Below the pieces are notes generated by a model. It did no database searches. It was not told where the DNA came from and saw nothing but the letters and a program-made list of their open reading frames with translations. A stretch of 64,000 nt of DNA from DAOTEJ01 sp035454085. Its GTDB lineage: Bacteria > Pseudomonadota > Gammaproteobacteria > Burkholderiales > Burkholderiaceae_F. Where the stretch lies: the NCBI GenBank assembly GCA_035454085.1, contig DAOTEJ010000004.1, positions 7,752 to 71,751 of the forward strand, given 5' to 3'. This document shows, piece by piece, positions 22,251 to 29,803 of the stretch. How positions within the stretch are numbered: the first letter of the stretch is position 1; each line of letters opens with the position of its first letter. Position numbers and translations under genes: made by a program.

Positions 22251-23732
22251 GTGAAGCCCACGCTCCAGCTCAAGCTCTCGCAGCATCTGGCGCTCACGCC
22301 CCAGCTGCAGCAGTCGATCCGCCTGCTGCAGCTGTCGGCGCTCGAGCTCAACCAGGAGATCGAGCAGGCGGTCGCCGACAACCCCCTGCTCGAACGCGAG
22401 GACGACCCGCTCTCGCGCGCCCTGCACCTGGCCACGGACGGCGCGGTCGTGCCCGATCGGCCGGCGCCCGCCAGCCGCGACGAGGGCGCCGAATCCTCAG
22501 GCGAGGGCGGCGAGCGCAACGGCGACGATGACGCCTACGAGCACGGCGAGGCCCAGAACTGGGGCCAGACCTCGTCCGGCGACGACGAGGAGCACACGCC
22601 GAGCGAGTGGGCGGCGCAGAGCGTCTCGCTGCGCGAGCATCTGCTCTCGCAACTGGCTTGCACCCAGGCAAGTGCGCGGGATCGCGCGCTGGTCGAACTG
22701 CTCATCGAGGCGCTCGACGAGGACGGCTACCTCAGCTCCTCGCTGCCCGAGCTGCTTGAAATGTGCCCCTCCGAGGCAGAGGTCGACGAGGACGAGTTAC
22801 GCGGCGCGTTGCGCCTGCTGCAAAGCTTCGACCCCACCGGAGTCGGAGCCAGCTGCGCCGGCGAATGCCTGGCACTCCAGCTGCGCGCGCAGGCCAACGC
22901 TGCGCCGCCGCAAGAGCGCGCCGCCCTGAAGCTCGCGGAGCAGATCGTCACCGAGCACCTCGCGCTCCTGGCTCAGAGGGACTTCACCAAGCTCAAGCGC
23001 GCGCTCGGCGTGGGCGACGAGCAATTGCGCGCCGCCCATCAGGTCATTACGCGGCTGGATCCGCATCCTGGTGTAGCCTTTGGCCAAGGGCGGACCGATT
23101 ACGTCGTGCCCGACGTGCAGGTGAGGCGGCACGGCTCCCGCTGGGTTGCGGCACTGAACCCGGACGTGATGCCCAGGCTGCGCGTGAACCAGGCCTATGC
23201 CGACATCCTCAAGCGGGACCGTTCGGAGCGCGGCGAAGGTTCCGAGCGGAGTCAGTGGAATGCGAGGCTGCAGGAAGCACGGTGGCTGATACGCAATATC
23301 CAGCAGCGCTTCGACACGATCCTGCGCGTCTCGCAGGCGATCGTGGAGCGGCAGCAGGCCTTCTTCAACCACGGCGAGATCGCCATGCGCCCGCTGGTGC
23401 TGCGCGAGATCGCCGAACAGGTGGGGCTGCACGAGTCCACCGTCTCGCGCGTCACCTCCTCGAAGTACATGGCCACGCCACTGGGCGTGTTCGAACTCAA
23501 GTTCTTCTTCGGCTCGCACGTTGCCACCGAGGCTGGTGGAGCCGCCTCCTCCACGGCGATCCGCGCCCTCATCAAGCAGATGGTGGCCGCCGAGGATCCC
23601 CACGATCCGGTTTCCGACTCCAGGATCGCCGACCTGCTGGGCGAACAGGGTCTCGTGGTTGCGCGGCGTACCGTCGCGAAGTACCGCGAGGCGCTCAGGA
23701 TCCCGCCGGTGGCGATGCGCAGGTCCCTGTAG
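22251..23732 (+). CDS. rpoN: RNA polymerase sigma-54 factor
   Basis: Enhancer-dependent sigma factor. It is 493 aa from a GTG start at 22251 with AGGAGCAGGAC upstream. Region I is Gln/Leu-rich ([21 protein letters not shown]), region II is acidic (residues about 70-115), then come the core-binding domain, the HTH ([22 protein letters not shown]) and the RpoN box [11 protein letters not shown] 65-bp spacer separates it from lptB. The following hpf and ptsN genes are its usual partners in nitrogen-PTS control. Confidence 0.98.
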   Translation: MKPTLQLKLSQHLALTPQLQQSIRLLQLSALELNQEIEQAVADNPLLEREDDPLSRALHLATDGAVVPDRPAPASRDEGAESSGEGGERNGDDDAYEHGEAQNWGQTSSGDDEEHTPSEWAAQSVSLREHLLSQLACTQASARDRALVELLIEALDEDGYLSSSLPELLEMCPSEAEVDEDELRGALRLLQSFDPTGVGASCAGECLALQLRAQANAAPPQERAALKLAEQIVTEHLALLAQRDFTKLKRALGVGDEQLRAAHQVITRLDPHPGVAFGQGRTDYVVPDVQVRRHGSRWVAALNPDVMPRLRVNQAYADILKRDRSERGEGSERSQWNARLQEARWLIRNIQQRFDTILRVSQAIVERQQAFFNHGEIAMRPLVLREIAEQVGLHESTVSRVTSSKYMATPLGVFELKFFFGSHVATEAGGAASSTAIRALIKQMVAAEDPHDPVSDSRIADLLGEQGLVVARRTVAKYREALRIPPVAMRRSL

Positions 23733-23794
23733 TCGTTCCTCGCCGGCGCAGGCCGCGCTGGCATCGTTCCACCCTCTCCCTCTGGAGGAAATCG

Positions 23795-24127
23795 ATGAAC
23801 CTCATCATCCATGGGCACCACCTCGAAGTGACCCCGGCCCTGCGCGATTACGTGCAGGGCAAGCTCGTGCGCGTACGACGTCACTTCGACCATGTGATCG
23901 AGGCCAACGTCCTGCTGTCGGTGGAAAAGCTCAGCCAGAAGGCCGAGATCAGCCTGAAGGTGAGCGGCAACCACATCCACGTCGAGGCGATCGAGCCCGA
24001 CATGTACGCCGCGATCGACTCGCTGATGGACAAGCTCGACCGTCAGGTGCTGCGCCACAAGGATCGACTCAAGGACCGCAGCCCCCACGAGGCGATCAAG
24101 CGCCAGCAGGCGGCCCAGCAGCAGTAG
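23795..24127 (+). CDS. hpf: Ribosome hibernation promoting factor (short form)
   Basis: 110-aa sigma-54 modulation/S30EA protein that binds the 30S subunit and promotes 100S dimers in stationary phase. The sequence starts MNLIIHGHHLEVTPALRDYV, with the basic KLVRVRRHFD helix and a Gln-rich tail. It has no long C-terminal dimerisation domain, so this is the short HPF/YhbH type. A GGAGG ribosome-binding site lies 7 bases before the ATG. A terminator follows within 25 bp. Confidence 0.96.
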   Translation: MNLIIHGHHLEVTPALRDYVQGKLVRVRRHFDHVIEANVLLSVEKLSQKAEISLKVSGNHIHVEAIEPDMYAAIDSLMDKLDRQVLRHKDRLKDRSPHEAIKRQQAAQQQ

Positions 24128-24134
24128 ACCGCCC

Positions 24135-24995
24135 TCACACCCCCGCCAGCCCGGCCGCGTGCCGGGCTTTTTCTTGCGAGTGCCCGGTCCACTCGTTCGC
24201 GATCAGGGCCGCCTTACGCGCCAGCCCCCAGCGGTAACCGCCCAGCGCGCCACTCGATTGGATGACGCGATGGCAGGGAATCAGCACCGCCACCGGATTA
24301 GCCCCGACCGCCGCCCCCACGGCGCGCGCCGCCCCGGCGGCACCCACGGCATCGGCCAGTGCCCCATACGACACCAGCGCCCCGGGCGGCACGCGCAGCA
24401 GCGCCTCCCAGACCTTGATCTGGAAGTTCGTGCCCCGCACGGATAGCCGCGGTCGTGGCCCGGACTCGGGCGTGAGCAGTCTCGCGGCAAGGTCCGCCAA
24501 GGACCCGTCGCTCACCAGCCGCGCTTGCGGCCAGGCCGCGCGCAACTCGGCGATCCCCTCGCTCTCGTCGGCGACGAAGCGCAGATGGCACACCCCGCGG
24601 TCCGTCTGCCCGATGAGCACCGTCCCCAGCGGCGTGGGCGCCAGGCAGGTGCGGATCTCCAGGTCCACTCCGCCGCTGCCGACTTCCCCCGGGCTGGCCG
24701 CCTCGGTCTGGATCAGCAGGTCGTGCAGGCGGCCAGGCGAACTGAGCCCCGCCTCGAACGCGGCCTCGAGCACGGCGCGGCCCGCCCTCAGGCTGGCCAG
24801 AGCGCGCTCTTTGCCCAGGAATTGCTGGAAACGCTTGGGCGAGACGCCGGCCCACGCGGTGAAGATGCGCTGCAAGTGGAAGGGCGAGAGTCCCTCGCGC
24901 GCCGCGAGCTGGTCGAGCGTGAGCGTCTGCTCACACTCGCCAACAAGTCTCTCGATGGTGGACTGGACCAGGGCGTGGTGCGGATGGCGGTTCAT
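24135..24995 (-). CDS. Ada-like protein: AraC HTH plus O6-alkylguanine-DNA alkyltransferase
   Basis: 286-aa protein with an AraC-type helix-turn-helix (about residues 10-95; LDQLAAREGLSPFHLQRIFTA) and a C-terminal methyltransferase domain (about 120-286) with the acceptor Cys241 in PCHRVIQSSG. It lacks the N-terminal zinc domain of E. coli Ada that accepts methyl from phosphotriesters, so classic methyl-triggered activation is not expected. The AraC domain suggests it still binds DNA. The ATG at 24995 has no clear ribosome-binding site. The gene lies on the opposite strand between hpf and ptsN, and its last codons contain the hpf terminator hairpin. Confidence 0.9.
   Translation of the reverse strand: MNRHPHHALVQSTIERLVGECEQTLTLDQLAAREGLSPFHLQRIFTAWAGVSPKRFQQFLGKERALASLRAGRAVLEAAFEAGLSSPGRLHDLLIQTEAASPGEVGSGGVDLEIRTCLAPTPLGTVLIGQTDRGVCHLRFVADESEGIAELRAAWPQARLVSDGSLADLAARLLTPESGPRPRLSVRGTNFQIKVWEALLRVPPGALVSYGALADAVGAAGAARAVGAAVGANPVAVLIPCHRVIQSSGALGGYRWGLARKAALIANEWTGHSQEKARHAAGLAGV
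24149..24172 (+). terminator. Rho-independent terminator of hpf
   Basis: GCCCGGC and GCCGGGC form a 7-bp stem with a 5-nt loop, followed by TTTTT. It lies 22 bp past the hpf stop and inside the 3' coding end of the convergent Ada-like gene. Confidence 0.85.
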
Positions 24996-25242
24996 GTCTA
25001 GGGGCCGGGCAGCCAGATTGATGCGGCGATTGTCGGCGGGCCACCCGGCAAGCGCCACCCGGAAGTTGCGCATCGAAGCGCACGCCCCGCGCCAGCGCAG
25101 CGGGCAGGGGCGCCCGGCGCCGGGTGTATGATCCGCCGCCTTCGAATTTGCGGCCTTGCCCGCCAGGCGCGGTGTACGGTTCGGAGCGGCAATCCCGCCC
25201 CACCAGCCCTTGCGCCGTCCGGCCGGGACACGCTCGCGACCC

Positions 25243-25713
25243 ATGAACCGCATCTCCCGCCTGCTGCCCGTCGAGAACACGCTGCTCGACTTCACCGCCT
25301 CGAGCAAGAAGCGCGTGTTCGAGCAGGCTGCCTTGCTCTTCGAGAACCACCAGGGAGTCGCGCGCGCGAAGGTCTTCGACAGCCTCTTCGCCCGGGAGCG
25401 GCTCGGATCGACGGGACTGGGGCAGGGGGTGGCCATTCCGCACGGACGCATCAAGGGCCTGAAGGACGCGGTGGCGGCATTCGTGCGCCTGGCCGAGCCG
25501 GTTCCCTTCGACGCGCCCGACGGCCAGCCGGTGTCCCTGCTGTTCTTCCTGCTCGTGCCCGAGCAGGCCACGCAGGCGCATCTGGACATCCTTTCGGAAC
25601 TCGCCCAGCTGTTTTCCGAGAAGTCCTCGCGCGACGGCCTGCGCGAGGCGCCCGACGCCGCCGCGGTGGCCGCCCTGCTGGCGAACTGGGCTCCGGTGCG
25701 GCCCGCCGCCTAG
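25243..25713 (+). CDS. ptsN: Nitrogen-PTS EIIA protein
   Basis: 156-aa EIIA-Ntr domain protein, phosphorylated on His67 ([11 protein letters not shown]). It is the regulatory end of the PTS-Ntr phosphorelay and affects potassium transport and nitrogen or carbon metabolism in relatives. The start at 25243 gives [17 protein letters not shown]. It is 29 bp upstream of hprK on the same strand and likely co-transcribed with it. The PTS EI and NPr genes are not in this window. Confidence 0.95.
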   Translation: MNRISRLLPVENTLLDFTASSKKRVFEQAALLFENHQGVARAKVFDSLFARERLGSTGLGQGVAIPHGRIKGLKDAVAAFVRLAEPVPFDAPDGQPVSLLFFLLVPEQATQAHLDILSELAQLFSEKSSRDGLREAPDAAAVAALLANWAPVRPAA

Positions 25714-25742
25714 TTAACCCGGCCAGCCGCTATGCTCGCGGC

Positions 25743-26678
25743 ATGGCCACCTTCCGCTCTCTGTTCGAGGACAACCGCGAACTCCTGGACCTGGAGTGGC
25801 TCGGGGGGCGCGCCGCCGCCGACCGCGGGCTCGAGTCCCCGCTGACCACCGGGCGGGCCAGCGCCGACCTGATCGGTCACCTCAACCTGGTCCACCCCGA
25901 CCGCATTCACGTGCTCGGCTCTGCTGAAGTCGCGTACTTCACGCGCATGGACCCGGAACGTCGTAGCCACTATGTGCACGACCTCATGGCCGGCCATCCG
26001 CTGGCAGTGATCGTCGCCGAGGGCCTGGAGCCACCCGCCGACCTGGTTCACCTGGTCGAGCAGGTGCAACTGCCGGCGTTTGCCTCGGCCCGCCCCGCGG
26101 CCGAGGTGATCGAGGTGCTGCGCATCTACCTCGCCAAGGTGCTGGCGGCACGCTGCACGCTGCACGGCGTCTACATGGATGTGCTGGGCATGGGCGTGCT
26201 GATCTCGGGCGAGAGCGGCGTGGGCAAGAGCGAACTGGGTCTGGAACTGATCAGCCGCGGCCACGGGCTGGTGGCCGACGACGTGGTCGACTTCGCCAAG
26301 GTATCCCCGGACACGCTGGAGGGTCGCTGCCCGCCGCTGCTTGCCAACCTGCTCGAGGTACGCGGCCTGGGCCTGCTGGACATCAAGGCCATATTCGGCG
26401 AGACCGCGGTGCGCCGGAAGATGAAGCTGCGCCTGATCGTCGAACTGCGGCGCCGCTCGGCCACCGAGATGATGGATCGCCTGCCACTCGAGGGTCAGAC
26501 CGTGGACGTGCTCGGACTGCCGATCCGCAAGGTCATCATCCCCGTGGCCGACGGGCGCAACCTCGCGGTCCTGACCGAAGCCGCCGTGCGCAACACCATC
26601 CTGCAGTTGCGCGGCATCGACACCATGCGCGAGTTCATGGAGCGGCAGCGCAACTCCATGAGCGACGAGGCCTACTGA
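25743..26678 (+). CDS. hprK: HPr kinase/phosphorylase
   Basis: Bifunctional Ser kinase/phosphorylase of HPr-type proteins. It is 311 aa, with an N-terminal regulatory domain (1-130), then a catalytic domain with Walker [10 protein letters not shown] at about residues 156-164, the DDVVDF segment, the signature [17 protein letters not shown] and a C-terminal arginine-containing helix. In betaproteobacteria it acts alongside the nitrogen PTS rather than in Gram-positive-style catabolite repression. It follows ptsN by 29 bp. Confidence 0.96.
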   Translation: MATFRSLFEDNRELLDLEWLGGRAAADRGLESPLTTGRASADLIGHLNLVHPDRIHVLGSAEVAYFTRMDPERRSHYVHDLMAGHPLAVIVAEGLEPPADLVHLVEQVQLPAFASARPAAEVIEVLRIYLAKVLAARCTLHGVYMDVLGMGVLISGESGVGKSELGLELISRGHGLVADDVVDFAKVSPDTLEGRCPPLLANLLEVRGLGLLDIKAIFGETAVRRKMKLRLIVELRRRSATEMMDRLPLEGQTVDVLGLPIRKVIIPVADGRNLAVLTEAAVRNTILQLRGIDTMREFMERQRNSMSDEAY

Positions 26679-26766
26679 CCGCCCACGGGGCCGGGCCGTG
26701 GCCGGCGCGCTGCGTGCCCGCCGCGGGCGGCGGTGCGTCAACCACCCGTGATCTAATCCCGTTGAA

Positions 26767-26793
26767 CTGCCACCCGGCGCTTCGCCGTGGCAG
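26767..26793 (+). other. Hairpin in the leader of the PsiF-repeat gene
   Basis: CTGCCAC pairs with GTGGCAG (7 bp) and, after a 2-nt bulge, GGCG with CGCC around a 3-nt loop. It lies 24 bp upstream of the ATG with no following T-run, so it is not a typical terminator. It may be a leader RNA structure; function unknown. Confidence 0.4.
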
Positions 26794-26817
26794 ACACACC
26801 CCAGGGAGACCTCGAAC

Positions 26818-27135
26818 ATGCTCAAGTCACTGATCATCGCCGCCAGCCTGGCCCTGCCCCTCGCGGTGCACGCGGCCGACCCCGCCAAGGAAATGACCCC
26901 GCAGCAGCAGAAGATGAAGAGCTGCAACGCCGACGCCGGCAAGAAGAAGCTCGAGGGCGACGCGCGCAAGAAGTTCATGTCCGAGTGCCTGAGCGCCGAC
27001 GCGCCGGCTGCCGCCGCCGGCAAGGAAATGACGCCGCAGCAGCAGAAGATGAAGGCCTGCAACGCCGACGCCGGCAAGAAGAAGCTCGAGGGCGACGCGC
27101 GCAAGACCTTCATGTCGGAGTGCCTGAAGGGCTGA
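26818..27135 (+). CDS. Exported PsiF-repeat protein (two repeats)
   Basis: 105-aa protein with a signal peptide (MLKSLIIAASLALPLAVHA) and two PsiF domains, each of the form EMTPQQQKMK-CNADAGKKKL with conserved Cys early and in SECL near the end. E. coli PsiF is phosphate-starvation inducible but of unknown function. Here it sits between hprK and rapZ, which are adjacent in many relatives, and has its own hairpin leader and terminator, suggesting independent expression. The start at 26818 follows CAGGGAGACC. Confidence 0.9.
   Translation: MLKSLIIAASLALPLAVHAADPAKEMTPQQQKMKSCNADAGKKKLEGDARKKFMSECLSADAPAAAAGKEMTPQQQKMKACNADAGKKKLEGDARKTFMSECLKG
26887..27129 (+). repeat. Tandem 108-bp repeat inside the PsiF gene
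   Basis: Two copies, 26887-26994 and 27022-27129, with a period of 135 bp (45 codons). By eye they differ at only 8 of 108 positions, far less than expected for an old domain duplication in coding sequence, so recent duplication or gene conversion is likely. Confidence 0.9.
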
Positions 27136-27176
27136 GTCCGCTTTGCCGTGCGCCGCACCGAGCGGCGCAACACCCT

Positions 27177-27208
27177 GGGGCGCAGCGAGGCTGCGCCCCT
27201 TCGCTTTA
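27177..27208 (+). terminator. Probable terminator of the PsiF gene
   Basis: GGGGCGCAGC and GCTGCGCCCC form a perfect 10-bp stem with a 3-nt loop, followed by TTCGCTTTA. It is 42 bp past the stop and 40 bp before rapZ. A second GC hairpin (TGCGCCGC/GCGGCGCA) lies just upstream. The T-tract is interrupted. Confidence 0.6.
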
Positions 27209-27247
27209 TGGGGCCGCCGGGGCCTGCGTCCGTGCCAGAATCAGCGC

Positions 27248-28120
27248 ATGCGTCTGGTCATCGTCACGGGGCTCTCGGGCTCGGGCAAGTCGGTTGCGAT
27301 CCGGCAGCTCGAGGACAGCGGCTACTACTGCGTCGACAATCTGCCGGCGGGGTTCCTCGCCGAGGTCTGCGAGCACCTTGCTCGCACCGGCCATCCGCAG
27401 GTGGCGGTGTCGATCGACGCGCGCAGCGAGGTGTCCTTCCCCGACGTGCCGGCAATGCTGCAAGCCCTGCGCGACCAGGGCCACGACGCGCGCATGCTCT
27501 TCCTCACCGCGGCGACGGACGAACTCGTGCAGCGCTTTTCGGAGACGCGCCGCCAGCACCCCATGGCCCTGCGCCGCGCGCCCGGCGCCCCGGAGCCCAC
27601 GCTCACCGAGGCCATCGAATCCGAGCGCGAGCTCCTCGAGCCCCTGGTGAGCGCAGCCCACGTCGTCGACACGAGCGGGCTGCACCCCAATACGCTGCGC
27701 GACTGGGTGCGCCAGTTCACCGACGCCGAGCGCGGCACGCTCACCCTGGCCTTCGAGTCCTTCGCCTTCAAGCACGGCGTGCCCGTGGCGGCGGATCTGG
27801 TCTTCGACGTGCGCAACCTGCCCAACCCGCATTACGACCCTGACCTCCGTCCGCTGACCGGGCAGGACGCGCCGGTGGCCGACTTCCTCCAGCGCACGCC
27901 CGAGGCGCGCCAGATGATCCGCGACATCGGCGACTTCGTGGCCCGCTGGCTGCCGGGATATCGCGCCCAGAACCGCCATTACCTGACCGTGGCGATCGGT
28001 TGCACGGGCGGGCGCCACCGCTCGGTCTACGTGGTCGAGGAACTGGCCCGCCGCTTCGCCGCTGACGGGCGCGTGGTGGTGCGTCACCGCATCGTCGGTC
28101 GACGCAACCAGGACCGGTGA
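27248..28120 (+). CDS. rapZ: RNase adapter RapZ
   Basis: 290-aa P-loop protein. In E. coli it binds GlmZ sRNA and directs RNase E, controlling glucosamine-6-phosphate synthase. Walker A GLSGSGKS is at residues 8-15, and the C-terminal RNA-binding domain contains DVRNLPNPHYDP and GCTGGRHRSVYVVEEL. No GlmY/GlmZ sRNA genes are visible nearby, and the role may differ in betaproteobacteria. It overlaps the next gene by 4 nt (GTGA). Confidence 0.96.
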   Translation: MRLVIVTGLSGSGKSVAIRQLEDSGYYCVDNLPAGFLAEVCEHLARTGHPQVAVSIDARSEVSFPDVPAMLQALRDQGHDARMLFLTAATDELVQRFSETRRQHPMALRRAPGAPEPTLTEAIESERELLEPLVSAAHVVDTSGLHPNTLRDWVRQFTDAERGTLTLAFESFAFKHGVPVAADLVFDVRNLPNPHYDPDLRPLTGQDAPVADFLQRTPEARQMIRDIGDFVARWLPGYRAQNRHYLTVAIGCTGGRHRSVYVVEELARRFAADGRVVVRHRIVGRRNQDR

Positions 28121-28725
28121 GGCTGCCGCTGTTCCCGCTGCGCACCGTGCTCTTCCCGGGCGGCGTGCTGCCCCTGCGCGTGTTCGAGACGCGCTACATG
28201 GACATGGCGCGCGACTGCCTGAAGACCGGCAGCCCGTTCGGGGTGTGCGCCATCCTGGACGAGCAATCCGAAGTCGGGCCCGGCGCGCAGCCCGCGCTCG
28301 TCGGCTGCCTGGCACACATCCGCCAGTGGGACATGAAGCAACTTGGCGTGTTGAACTTGCGCGCGGTCGGGGGCGAAAAGCTGCGGCTGCTCACCACCCA
28401 AGCGCAGGCAGACGGCCTGCTGGTGGGCGAGGTTGAACTCGTCGCGCCCGAAGCCGAGCACGAACTGGGCGCGCGCCACGCAAGCTGCCGGCGCGTGCTC
28501 GAAGGCCTGCTCGCAGCCGTGCCCGAGGCCGCGTCGCCCGACGAGCTCGGCCCCGCGATCGAGCCGCCACGCCGCCTGCGCTCGGCAGTGTGGGCCGGAC
28601 ATCGCCTGGCGGAATGGCTGCCGCTGCCCATCCCCGAGAAGCAGGCCCTGCTCGAACTGGAAGATCCACTGGCGCGGCTCGACCGCCTCGAAGCCCTGCT
28701 CGAACGGGCCGCCGGCGCGAACTAG
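28117..28725 (+). CDS. Lon substrate-binding-domain protein
   Basis: 202-aa protein made of the N-terminal (LAN) domain of Lon protease without ATPase or protease domains: LPLFPLRTVLFPGGVLPLRVFETRY at the start and GCLAHI, LNLRAVGGEKLRL further on. Its role is unknown; stand-alone LAN proteins are widespread in proteobacteria. A GTG start at 28117 overlaps the rapZ stop. It converges with mutY, overlapping it by 4 bp. Confidence 0.9.
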   Translation: MRLPLFPLRTVLFPGGVLPLRVFETRYMDMARDCLKTGSPFGVCAILDEQSEVGPGAQPALVGCLAHIRQWDMKQLGVLNLRAVGGEKLRLLTTQAQADGLLVGEVELVAPEAEHELGARHASCRRVLEGLLAAVPEAASPDELGPAIEPPRRLRSAVWAGHRLAEWLPLPIPEKQALLELEDPLARLDRLEALLERAAGAN

Positions 28726-29792
28726 CCGCGCTGTCCCGCCGACCACCCGGCCGGCTGCGCCTCGCTCAGGAGCAGGCGGTGAGGAGCCGGAAGCGCCGCA
28801 TCCACCAACTCTCCGAGTTCCCACCACTCGGCGCCGGCGGGTTCGGCAAGGCGCGCCGCCGCGGCGCGCCCGCGCCACGTCTGCAACTCCAGCCGGTAGT
28901 GAGTGAAGTCGTGATGGCGCCGAGGCAGCCGCTCCAGACCGATCACGCCCAGCCCGAAGCGCGCCTGCACCGCCGCGCCAAGGGCGGCCTCGTCAAGATC
29001 CGGCTCGAACTGCGGCAGGGCCAGCAGGCCGCCCCAGATGCCCGCCGGCGGCCGGCGCTCGAGCAGGACCTGCGTTCCATGGGTGAGCAGCACGAAGCTC
29101 GCCGCGCGCACCGGCCGCTCGCGGCGCGGACGCGCACCGGGAAGCGAGGCCTGCCGACCCTCGGCGCGCGCCACGCAACTGGAGGCCACGGGGCAGTCCC
29201 CGCAGGCGGGGCGAGAACGCGTGCACACCGTGGCCCCCAGGTCCATCAGCCCCTGCGTGTAGGCCTCCACATGGCGGTCGGGCAGCGCCTCGCGCGCCAG
29301 ACGCCATAGCGCGCGCTCCACCGCCCCTGCGCCGGGCCAGCCGGCCACGCCAAAGTGGCGGGCGAACACCCGCTTGACGTTGCCGTCGAGGATCGCGGCG
29401 CGCTCGCCGAAAGCGAACACCGCGATGGCCGCCGCCGTCGACGCCCCGATGCCGGGCAGGTGCGCCAGCGCCTCGGCCGATTCCGGGAAGCGCCCGCCGT
29501 GCTGCGTCACCACTGCCTGGGCGCAGGCGTGCAGGTTGCGGGCACGCGAGTAATAGCCCAGCCCTGACCACAGCGCCATCACCTCCTCGACCGGTGCGGC
29601 CGCCAACGCGGCCACGGTCGGGAAGCGCGCCAGGAAGCGCTCGTAGTAGGGGATCACCGTGGCGACCTGGGTCTGCTGCAGCATGACCTCGGACAGCCAC
29701 AGCCGGTAAGCGTCGCGGGTGCCCTGCCAGGGCAGGTCGTGGCGCCCGTGGCGCCGCTGCCAGGCAACGACGCGCTCGGCGAATCCGCTCAC
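28722..29792 (-). CDS. mutY: Adenine DNA glycosylase
   Basis: Removes adenine mispaired with 8-oxoguanine. It is 356 aa from a GTG start at 29792. The catalytic Glu is in WLSEVMLQQTQV, the HhH in LPGIGASTAAAI, the catalytic Asp in ILDGNVKRV, and the 4Fe-4S cysteines in CTRSRPACGDCPVASSC. The C-terminal NUDIX-like 8-oxoG recognition domain spans about 220-345. It lies 11 bp downstream of the dynamin-like gene and in the same direction as mutM, so a DNA-repair operon with a GTPase in the middle is likely. Confidence 0.97.
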   Translation of the reverse strand: MSGFAERVVAWQRRHGRHDLPWQGTRDAYRLWLSEVMLQQTQVATVIPYYERFLARFPTVAALAAAPVEEVMALWSGLGYYSRARNLHACAQAVVTQHGGRFPESAEALAHLPGIGASTAAAIAVFAFGERAAILDGNVKRVFARHFGVAGWPGAGAVERALWRLAREALPDRHVEAYTQGLMDLGATVCTRSRPACGDCPVASSCVARAEGRQASLPGARPRRERPVRAASFVLLTHGTQVLLERRPPAGIWGGLLALPQFEPDLDEAALGAAVQARFGLGVIGLERLPRRHHDFTHYRLELQTWRGRAAAARLAEPAGAEWWELGELVDAALPAPHRLLLSEAQPAGWSAGQRG

Positions 29793-29803
29793 CAGCCGGC
29801 GGC

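Noticed and set aside
22251..24127. Sigma-54 (-24/-12) promoters near rpoN and the nitrogen-PTS genes
   Set aside because: No TGGCAC-N5-TTGC match with correct spacing was found by eye; GC-rich TGGCAC pieces elsewhere lie in coding sequence without the second half.
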